64,000 nucleotides of DNA. It comes from Leptasterias polaris. Lineage: Eukaryota > Echinodermata > Asteroidea > Forcipulatida > Asteriidae. The DNA is taken from positions 434,001-498,000 of the forward strand of contig JAZGTN010000296.1 of the NCBI GenBank assembly GCA_037783415.1, given 5' to 3'. The notes below the pieces were generated by a model. The model saw only the letters and a list, made by a program, of their open reading frames with translations, was not told the DNA's origin and did no database searches. Positions 34,801-46,800 of this stretch are shown piece after piece (position 1 is the stretch's first letter; each line of letters begins with the position of its first letter). The position numbers were made by a program, and so were the translations under genes.

Positions 34801-37800
34801 CCATATAAATCTTCTAAGTTTACTGGAAAAATTTCTGTAACATCGATAGTGGGGTCCAGGGGTGAGGCCCCGGTGGTGGTCCAGGGGGCGAAGCCCCCGA
34901 AAGCTCTGAGCTTTTGGCATTTTGAGGGGTGAAAAATCAAGCCTCCGTGTGCCTGAAACCGAGAAATGGACACACCTTTTAAGCACTTCTGATCCATACC
35001 AATCTTTTAATTTTACTCAAAGAAAATTTTATTCCCACAAATCTCGCGTTTGGATCTGCGCGCTGCAATACATGTATCTGGTTTCATGCATATTCATTCA
35101 AAAAATATAGTTCAAGGTTAGTGTAGTCTTTGCCAGAACGACATGAAATATATTTTATCCAGGACAAATTGGCACGTCAGGTTTCAAACGCTTATGTTAT
35201 TGTGCAAATCTATGCAATTACAAGTGACATATCATGAAAGATTCATTTTGGCAGAAAGAAACAAATTTGATAGGCATAGGATGAAAAAGAAATCCATCCT
35301 GCCGCTGGGGGAAAAGACACCACACACACACTTGTGGCTAAGTTTTAAGTAGGCAGATAGTAATAAAAATAAAAAAATAAAAAAATTCAATTTTACCCGG
35401 GGGGGCACGTGCCCCCTGGGCGCCCCCCCCCCTGGATCCGCGCCTGACGAAGCACACCGAAGCTCGTCGTCTGCAACGACCCCGAAAAGTTGCGTTTTAC
35501 ATCACATAAATTTGCGCACTTGGGTTGGAACGTCACTACTGAGTCCCCATTGTGCCGCCTTTCTACTAAACACTCATGTCCGTGCGGCAGGGAAGCTACA
35601 TGTAGACGGTTGAAATCGGCAGTGATAATTATTTACGGGAAGGGTGGTAGGGTGGGCGAGTGGGGAAATGGAGGTCTGAGTTGTTATTTATCACAAAGTT
35701 AGTATAATAATTGTATTTATTGCTATGACTCCATTAATCAGCTACATCCTCCAGAGGCTTGCCGACTTGAAATCCAGAAATAAGATTCAGAATTATTAGG
35801 GCAATAGAAATTACTAATTATACTTCTATTTTAATTTTAAAATAAACCTACATCATTTAAGGCCTAAAAAATCAAAAGTAAAACACTTAATTACGTACTA
35901 ATTAACCAATGCACCTGTGTGCTATTACTATCACGTACGCAATGCATTGTTGGGTTTCTAAACTCCAACCTAATTGAACTACTTAAAAGTTAAGTAATAT
36001 TATTAAAATGCTTCATAAATAATTGTATTATGCTTTTAAAAAAATTAAATATGCATACAATTTCATGATTAACGTTTTTGGGGTAAGCCCCGTGTCCAGT
36101 TTACAAACAATTCGTAATTTCTGAAAATGGGCCTATGGCGCATGTCCACTTCAACCTTCCGTAGTATTTTGTACGCTCTGTTGTTCAGTGAAAATCACGT
36201 GATCTTGTAATTTAAGTATTAAGTATGGCAGACGACATACGCACGGTACTTTCAGTGTTTTGTGTGTGTTTTAATCGACCATCTTAGCTTGCTATGTTTT
36301 GTATTTAGTCTAATAGGTAAGATTTTATACTACACTTACAGTTTATCTAAAATACTTACCGGAAAGGCTTTGATTTTTCACATCTTTGCAGGAAATTGAT
36401 GTTTAGGCTTTATACTTTCATGAAATTGAAAAATTGCGTCGCTGCGTATTGTAAACAAAATGTTATGCGTCGAGAAAGGTGCCAGCGCGAATATTTGTGA
36501 CGCACGAATTTGGGGTACGGGAGTGTACAGTCAACTGTCACTAAGGTCGGGACATGCCAGTTTATACAAGGTTTTTCACCGGTCCCAAGCTGTCCAGGGC
36601 AATAACTTTGTTAGGGCTTGCTGGTGGGAAACTTTGTTATGGCCAACTTTTTTAGGGGCCGAGATGACTGGTTTCTTTAGACTTGTAAGGATGTTGCCCA
36701 AATATCCACAGACTCATTTTTACTTTATGTTTTAGGTGAAGCAAGTGAAGATGAATCTGAAGATCAGGGCATTGATGAGGGAGATGTCAAAAGTCAGATG
36801 ACACCAAAGGTCAAGAAAAAGAGTAAAAAGAAACATGAAAAAGCTCAGGAATCAAAAAGGTAAAGAATTTGTTGGAAAATCAATTTGGTTACTTGTAGTT
36901 GTACATGTACAATGTACGTGTACTCAGATGACTGTGTCTTTATTGTTATAATAGAATACATGTGTACAAGCTTGAGCCAGTTCTGGCAGCATACAGATCA
37001 GTTTTTGATTTCATTTAAGTTTTTACATTTCTGTGTTAATATTTATTATCTCCATAAATTTCCTGCTTAAAAAACAGAAAAAGAGGAATCCAACTTCAGG
37101 AGGATGATATTCCTGCAGAGCAGTCCCAAGAGCATGAAGAAAATGAAGATAAAGACATGAGATCTGTCTTCAAGATGGAAGAGTTAAAAGCAGCAGAGGT
37201 AAAGAAAGAGGAGAAGCAGAAGCAGAAAGCTGATGATCTCTGGAGCAGCTTCTTGAAGGATGTTGGCCAGAAGCCTAAAGCCATGCCACTTCCATCAGCA
37301 TCATCAGTTGCTGATACTATCTCAAATAAGGTATCAATCACCCGATCAATCAAATACAACTCTTCGCATACATTTGTCTGCAAATTGATTTATTTTATTT
37401 GGCATTAAGTGGTTCGATGAAAAAACCCACTTATAAAATGGAATGTGGTTTTTTTAAATCTATGTTGTAAAACAGGTGTGTTCGGATCCCAGTAACAAGG
37501 AGAGTAAACTTACTGAGGACGTAACCTCATCGAGCAAGAAGACAGTCACTGTAACCAAGATCTTTGATTTTGCGGGAGAAGAAGTCAAGTAAGTCACTCT
37601 AATTTTTATCGTGTTTCTAGATTTGTCTACATTGCCATGTGTTGCTGTTTTACTTGCACCCTCTGGTTAATTGAATAAATAACCAGAGATGCAATGCTCA
37701 TAATGTGTGTATGTGACTAGCATACAGCGCAGAGTGCACAATGTTTATTTTCAAACACATCTTTGTTTTATCAGAAGTGTTAGATCGATGAACTGAATGG

Positions 37801-40800
37801 TTCTGGTCTTGCCGTTCTTTCAGAATCATCATATTATACTACAAGAGAGGATGCAGAATACATAATGCATTTACTCAAAAACACAGCTTTCATGAAAGCA
37901 TTAAAAATGCAAATTGAACTCAAAAGTGTTAAGAAATCAGGTATTTCAAACCTTGTTGTTGTTCATTTACTTGCACATGTTAATCTCAGAACACATTGAA
38001 TGTTACTTGCTAATTAAAAATTATGTTGTTAGCATGCCTCTAAAAAGCCATGCTATTACAGTCTCATCAGCTACTATTGAAAACATACATCTATTTATGT
38101 ATTTATTTATGTACATATGTAAAATTGCGTAAATCTATTTTGTAGATTCCATGTATATTAAGTGTCAAAATTTTGCATTGAGTAAGGTGACCTTCAAGGT
38201 CATTGCACTAATTTACATTAAGTTGCACATGTTGGAACATTTTGGATAAATCATAAAGTGTAACATGAAGATAATGAAATGGATTAGAGGCTGGCAGCAC
38301 TTGGATATATTATAGGAATTTGATATTACTAATTGTTACTAGTGCATTGAAACATTGTAACTCTAGTAGTCCTTCGATGTACTGCATATCAGACTTGTAT
38401 GACAGTACCTGAGGACTCACATTCTGCCTTACGGTTCCAGAACTTGAAAGTTTAATCAATCTAAAACACCAGTCCTAAATTGTTTTATATCTCAGAGAAG
38501 TGGTAAAACAAAACTTAATCAGGATTTATTTTCAAATAATACTTTAAGGTGCTTATTGCAATCATTTAAAGACCTATGTACAATAATAAAAACATAATCT
38601 GTGTACATGTACAATGTATGATTTGGTAGCACAGGAAGTTTACGTCAATGAACAACATGTAACCGATCTCAAAAAAGCCCCAAAAACCAAACCCAAAAGC
38701 CTTGAACTACAGCAATGTGGGGGTAAATAACATTCTTTTCATCTTTTTCTTCAGTACTTTTTAACAACAAAAGAAGTTCAAAATGTAATTTAAGCCCACA
38801 ATGATGAGGAAAAGAACACATTATAACCTCAAAAGTGATCTGACCGATTTAACAATGACAACAATATTGTTAAGACATCTTTGGGTGATTTTACCAAATG
38901 TATGTTTGTATAGATCTAGGTGGTACAATAGCGTTTATGTACATACTATTCCGACTCATGTCACGTAGGGTCACCTTTAATGCAGCATCTTGACTACAAA
39001 TACACCCAATGCGGGGTACTTTTTTATATTTACCCAACTGCAAAAAGTGCCAAATAACTGAGTAAAAAAGGACCAACAAATGTGAAAATTTATTTACCCA
39101 GTAAATATTTACAGGACTTCCCAAACAGTAAAAATGCATTAACATAAAGACAGTAGAAACAAAAATGTACTTAGGAAAGGAACAATAAAAGCACATTTAG
39201 TAAAAAACTTCTTTAAAAAGATAAGTATTTAGAACATATCTAAAACCATCAAAGCTATCAGCAGTCCTAATATGAAGTGGAAGTTTGTTCTGCGGTGCAC
39301 TATTTTCAAAGGCTCGATCCCCAAGAGCAGCCTTACTACCACCTACAGGGTGGTTAAGAAAAATACCATCACCAGAACTGCGAAAGCAGTAACGAGACTG
39401 GGACTTGGCAGAAACAAGCTGACTTAAATACTGTGGGGCTAGAATATGTATAATTTTGTAAGTAATCATTAAAATTTTAAATTCAATTCTAAACCAAACA
39501 GGGAGCCAATGTAAATTTATAAATAGTGGTGTAATGTGACAAAACTTGAATCTTAGTGTAAGGTAAGCCATAAAAAAAAATGTTAAAGTAATCCTTAAAC
39601 AAATATTTTCTTATGCGGAGGACTTTGAACATGAATGGAACTATTCCAAAAATATCAGTGCAAGAAAACTGTCAAACTCTGATGATTTTTACTGTTTTAT
39701 TTTGTTTTGTTTTTCAAAGATATTTATTGGGAACAACAGTGTGGTGACCCAGTCTTTACTGTGTGGTAATGACCTGGTTGCTGGCCACCACCGACCTGGT
39801 CATTACTGCACAGTAAAGGCCGGGTCCTCACACTGTTATTCTCTAATTAATGGCACTGTCAATGACTTACAGATTAAATAAATATTAAATACAACTGAAT
39901 TACCTTTCCATTTACTTTCTACTGAAGTGATTATTTAATCCCCTTCACGACTTCACCAGATATAAGTTTGAATTGATCTTGTAGGTACATCGGCGTAGGT
40001 ACAATGCTTCTAGGTATCTGTCACCAGATATAAGTTTGAATTGATCAAGGAACTACATCAGCATTGATATACAAGGCTTTTAGGTCTCTGTCACCAGATA
40101 TAAGTTTGAATTGATCAAGGAACTACATCAGCATTGATATTCAAGGCTTCTAGGTTTCTGTCACCAGATATAAGTTTGAATTAATCGAGGAAATACATCA
40201 GCATTGATATAAAATACAATGCTTCTAGGTCTCTGTCACCAGATATAAGTTTGAATTGATCGAGGAAGTACATCAGTGTTGATATACAAGGCTTCTAGGT
40301 CTCTGTCACACAGGGTCACCCTAACTCCTCTGTCTAGTCTGCAAAACAAAACACATATTTTATTGGTATATACAAACAAAATGACCAGCAGCAGTAGTAG
40401 CTGAAAGGGTCACTTAACAATGGTAAAAATATAAACACATGTAAAAATATAAAAGATCACATATTAAAGGGCAATAAAGTAAAAAGTACAAAATTAACAA
40501 AACCATTAATAAAAAACCTATTACAACATCTGGGAAAGTTGTGGAATGGTAGATTTCCTGTATCTCTCTGTTTTGCATTTAATTGAATAGACATATTTCG
40601 TAAGACCCCAGAATTAGTGCTAGATTTGGAAGGTGGAAGCAACTGTCTGTGACGGTCCGATTTCAAAAGATTAATCCCAAAATTGTGAAGTAAGTTATTT
40701 CTGCGATTAGCCAAAGATGGTAGTTTGGTCAATTCAAGAGCTTCAGTGTAATGGTATTTCTTTCCAAGCATTATTTGGACTGCTCTCTTCTGGATAAATT

Positions 40801-43800
40801 CTATTTTCTTTGACTGGGATTGAGTAATGGAAGTATGCCAAACTGGCGAGGCATATTCTAAAACGGGTCTGATGTAGGATTTGTAGACAGTAACCATATC
40901 TCGGATGGGAACCCCTGATTTTCTCAAAATGCATAGAGTATACAAGCGACGAGAGGCTTTGGAAACAATTTCAGAGATATGCAAATTCCATTTAAGATCA
41001 CTTTGAATAATAACGCCTAGAAGTTTAAAATTAGAAACTACATTTAATTGAACCCCATTGAGAATAAAATCAGTTTTATGTGTTGTCTGTCTCAAAAAAG
41101 AAATATTCATTACATTGCACTTGACAGGTTTGGGAAGAACATCATTAAGTCTACACCAATCTGAAATATTGTTGAGATAATTTTGAAGAGCAGGTTGATG
41201 ATTTTGGTTTTTGCTCACGACTTCACCCAGAGTTAAATCATCAACATATTTACATCTGTGAGGACATTCATTTGCCAAATCATTGATCAGGATTAAGAAC
41301 AAAATATAAACAAACAGTTTGATAAGAGAATTATCAAGTGATGTATCAGAGGTTTAAAACAATTGCATTTTATAGCTTAAACAAAATCTAGTTATTGACT
41401 ATGCATCATGTTTTTAGAATTTCAAGGATGTTAGGTGGCATTAGATTTACCACTTAAACCTACTATCCTCAGAAATGTTAACAATGGAAGACAACTGGGT
41501 GTACCCGTTGCCACCATGGCCTCCTGGTATTCTAAAGACTCCCATTGGACTATGCAATGAGGTAAAATCTTCACTTGGATGATAAAATTCATGAGTAATT
41601 TAGTTCAATCAAATGTGAACAAACCTTTGCAGCAATCAAGATTTGAAAAATCAGTTTGATAATGCATTTTTTTTATTTTTTTTTTATTTTTTTTAACGTT
41701 TTTTTAATGAGATATCGCCTAACTCACAAGGCCACGGACGGCCACTCAAGGTGAGGGCTACACATAACTGATTTGGGGCTATCGACCCAAATCAATTGAC
41801 ACCAGGGGCACGTTGCCTCCTACTCCTGGGGCTGAAACAGGATTACCCCCTTCACAGTCCTTAAGGATGTAGGCATGGGTATCATCCACTAGGAGCCTGT
41901 CTGGTAGAGCAGAATGCACTACCTTCCCAACTTTTTCGAAGCAATTATGGTTAAGTGCCTTGCTCAAGGGCACAAGTGTCATTGGACATTTTTCAAGAAA
42001 GCACATGACTATGCATTGCATTTACTCGTATCCAAGTACTTTACAGACTTTGATTAACTGTTTTATTGAAAACCTCTTGTCTTTTTACATTCCCATCAAT
42101 TTTATTTATTAAATTGGTTCGTCAGTATTCGTTTGCTGAGATGTATGACATAAATACCTCTGGATAATGATGTCGGTGTAACACATCAAACCTTTTACTT
42201 ACTTATTCAAAATGACAGCAACTTTCGAGTTGTCGGGCCTTTTGAATGCTATACTCAGTTTTGGCGAACTCTCACTTGATTCTAAACCAATGCGTACTGA
42301 GCCCGGAGGAACAAACTTACTAAAAAACAAAATATAAACAATATTTAATGTTTGAAAGTTTTCATTTCAAGGAATACAGATGAGAGTCATTGATGGATGA
42401 CGTGTGAAGAAGGCTGCATAAACAGTATTTATATATTGTAAGTTTTTATCAAGCCATTTTAGTTTGAGTTCATTTGTTTGAAAAAGCACTGAAAAAACTT
42501 TTCTTCTCAGTTTGATTTTGGATGGACCTTGTCGTTATCTTTTACCTGAAGTGTCCCAAGTGATAAAACATGGGTTGTTTATAGAAGACATCCTTCTCAG
42601 CATCCACTATGATGGGACTGTCTACTTGATTATTGGCCCAGTTTGGTCCTCCATTCATGTCTAGAGCCAGGTTCCAATCCAACCAGCCGGTGACCCAGTG
42701 GTTTAGGTCCTGATTAGGAATATGATAAAAGATTGAATTGTTATAATAATTATGTGGATCAATATTGTTGGATTGACCTGGCAATAATATAACATCTTGA
42801 AATGCCTATTAATGCCATTGCAAACAATGACTCCTTAGCAAACAATGTTGAGTGTTAAGTTCTCAAATGAGCTTTGAAAAGGATTTACTTGTTGAGATTC
42901 ATCACAAAATAAGATGGGTTTAGTTTGAAGAAAACCATAGTTTGTTTGACTGTACCTGAATGATATCATAGCTGTAATGTTCACCACGTTCCCAAGAACC
43001 AAGCTTCACCGGGTCTGAAAAAAGGTCTGCCCCTTCACAAGCCTCTGTAGCTAGGATGAATTTATCTGGGAATTCTTGATGGGTGTCAGTCAGGGTGTCA
43101 TAGGTTTCAGCCCCGTGGGTCATGTACCAATGGACTGCCATGCCAGACAGGTACTCAGCAGCTTCTTCATCATTGTAAATCTGTATGTTAGGACGTAAGG
43201 AAGTAAACGTGAATTCGGTTGAAAAATAGTTTATTACAAATTTAATACTTTATGCAAGAAAAATTGTTAGAAATCTAACATTAAAAACAAATCCTTATCC
43301 TATTGGTGGAAAGAAGAATTTGAGGAGTAAATGGCAGTCTTGAATAACAATCAAGTATTTACTTTATTTTAACCCATTTCAAGCCTATAATTGACAATTC
43401 AATCAACATTGTTTATCTGTGTTCAAGTATTATGGAGGTCCAGCAGCAGACATTGTAGGTTTTTATAGAACTGTTTGATCTCTATATTGAACTTGCTAAA
43501 CTGTCTAAAGATCATTAACAGTGACACTCTTTAATCCTTAGATAACAGTTAATAACAAAACTATGTAGAAGTCTTACCACTTGAGAACCTGCAAGTAATG
43601 ATGGTATATTATCATCATGACTAATAAGCTTAACATGACTGTAGCTGTATGCATGTAACATTGGACCAAGATCCATCTTGACAAAATCTCTCATGATTTC
43701 TGGAGACATTACCATACTCTGCCATGGATAAAATGAAATCGAACCAGCTGAAGGTTCATTCTGGATTGTCATTCCCCAAATTGCCACCTTTAGTTTCTCA

Positions 43801-46800
43801 TACTCCTCAAGAAACCTGTTGAAAACAATAACAATAAGGAAGGAAAGTAACAGGCAAAATTGTTTGGCACTGATTGAAGTGCAAGTATTCACTTCTATTA
43901 AGATGTAAAATACTTTATAGAATTATAAGTAACTTTTTGTTAATTTGACTGCAATGTTGTTCATGGTTTTTATTGACAATTTTGAAGAAAGATTTTGTAT
44001 TTTTTCTAAGGATCAACTGTGTATTACACAAACAACAATTGCAGCCAAAATGTGGGCTTGGCAGTTGGCTGTCCTATCAGAGAAAAACCTCACATTTACA
44101 TTAGGAATTATCGTCACGCGTACCACGAAGTGACCTATCTCGTTCACAGCCCCCGAAAACGTGTTTAGAGAAAAACGCAATTAAAGTTGCACTACTTTTC
44201 AAAGTGCTGCTTCGGGGTATACTTAATATATTTGTTTTATTTTAATTAAGTCCTAAACACATACGTCACTTCGTGAAAAAATAAAGCGAGTTATGCCCGC
44301 AGAGCGTTGTGTACAAACACATTGCATATTGAGACCTATCGCGATAGGTCACTTCGTGAAAATACTATACGCTTCCAGATAGGTCACTTCGTGAAAATGC
44401 GAAATGTCACACACGCGCGCTGGACTGTGTCGTAACGCTTTGTTTATCATTGGTGAAGTTGCGCGTCGAGATACATGTAGGTCACTTCGTGGAAATACAA
44501 AACGGCAAATCTAGTGACACGTCGTTTTTACTAATTAGTGTAATTACGAAACTATTAAGTATTAGGTATTCAAACATGCTGAAAATGTTAACAGTAATGA
44601 GTATATTAATAATTTGTATAAGACCCGATTTGCAAAAATTTATTATTTTTGACAGATAGGTCACTTCGTGGTACGCGTGACGTTATGTATGAAGTCAACT
44701 TACCTGACAAAGTATAAAGCCCATGTTTGATAAACCTTTCCTCCTGGTTTACCAATCAGCGATCCTCCACCTGCCATTTTACCATTAGTTTTCATCCAAG
44801 CAGGTGCAGACCATGGACTAGCAATTAGCTTAATCTCTCTTGGACTCATAATTTGTGCTGCTTGTATCACTGGAATCTGCATTTTAAGAAACCCAGATAA
44901 GACACAAAATTTGGTTATATAATGGTTAAGAGGTTTAACAGATAGTGAGATATTTTTTGGTAAGTGTTGTTACTTGTTTGAATCAGAAGAGATGATATTT
45001 TAAGTTAAATATCATGGATTTGATTGAAAATCATATTCTACCCTGATTATATAGCCCTTTTCACACTACTCTATTCACTGAGGGCAACCCCAGGAATAAC
45101 TGCCAGCCTTTTCACACTAGGATTGCTTTACCCCTGATCTACCCTGGCAAATGGGCATGCCCCGGGGAATAGCCACTCCTGCTGTGGAGTAGGGGTAAGC
45201 GGTAAAACCCTGGGTTGTTCTTGAAATGTGCGACCGGAACCCCCCGTGGAATAGGGACCTAGAGTGGGACAGTGTGAAAATGCACCGGGGTAATCGTGGG
45301 GAATAAAAACTCCTGGGGCCTCCCCAGGGCTGTATTCCACAGGGATAAGAGATGCAGTGTGAACAGGACGTTTTCCAACCATCATTGCCAGATTTCCTAT
45401 TCCATAAGCAACACTCTTATTAGGCCAAAGGATGCAGGCTGTATTGTTTCTAACCTCAATTAAGATGTGTGGAATTGAGTGATAAAATCAAGATGATGAA
45501 TAAAACTTTACCTTAAAGAAGTTATCCTGATATGCTAATTGGAATTCATTGAGATCATAATCACCAGGAGTGTCATCATATGCATATGTACCATTTGAGA
45601 AATCACAGCTTGCAATTGGTACACGCCCAGCACTGTACTCCAGTCCTTGTGTGTTTAAGAAGTTAAAAGAACAGCATTGTGTACAGTTGGTTGCAGAATT
45701 GTGCACAATTTTTTTGTAGTATTTATTTCTTAGTCAATGGCTGACACTGTAGGGTTTTAATGTGAAGTAGCATTTGATGAAGACATTGTATGAATCTTAC
45801 ACAAACAGCTGCAGCTATCTTAAGAATAGTAATAAATATTAACAATGAAACAAGAAAATTACAGGCCTTCTCAAATTATGGCATAATTAGATATAGTAGA
45901 CACTTAACTTCTGTAGAGAAGTAGGATTTGAGAAGGTTTTCTGTAGCCCCATGTGAGAGACTAAGGATATTCATGGTAGCTGAGTCTGTGAATGATCCTC
46001 CAAAGCCAACGATCTCCTGGTGTTTTTGAGATGCATCTATCGTCAAATGATGGTTGTTTGTAGCTGGAAATAGACATGGGAACATACATTGGCAGCTTCG
46101 TGTACACATTCCATGTTCTTTGTTATTTAAAAGCCCTGTTTTTGTCATTTGTCTTATAGTATTAAAAAAACAAAATATTTTTAAAACTGATTTTTTTAAA
46201 AGTTGATGATTTTAAGTCCATTTTCAAACCTTTGTTTTCAAGCATAAAAAGTTGTCGTTGAAAGCGGTCTCCATCTTTGCTTGAGGTGTAAACCGTATAC
46301 TCTCCAAAGCGAGGCTTGGTGTCTCTCTCAATGGTGTCACAATAGTTAGCTGAACATTCACACACAAAGGATGTTGCATGAGGAATATCTCGTCGTTGGC
46401 AAGGTTTGCTTGCTATAGGAAAAAACAACATTCATTAAGCAGTACACCTTATAATCTAAATGATATAAACTGTAACTATTACTTGATGTTTGATAAAATC
46501 AATTTGTGACTGAATGAAAGGCACTAACGTTTGGGGAAAAGTTTCACCATAAAGTGCTAATGGATTTTTCACTTCACATAGGTTTAAGAATCGTACTTGT
46601 GTAATTACATCCTAGAAGTAAAAAGAAGGACATGAAAAGTTTTCTGCCTGACTTTGGGATGACACTGTCATGATAACTAGAGATATTTAAGTTTGCTTTA
46701 TTTGCTTCATTCAGTTGTGTTACATTTAGGAATTATTTTTAAACTTCATGTATGTGTAAAACACAGATTATGGTTTGTGTTTTAAGCATACAATTCTTGT

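Noticed and set aside
34495..34997. Long minus-strand frame with [10 protein letters not shown] repeats
   Set aside because: Produced by the 173-bp tandem repeat lacking stops in one frame.
40457..41302. Long open frame as a host gene
   Set aside because: Carries the RT palm (Y-V-D-D) and LEYASPVWH motifs; it is a LINE fragment.
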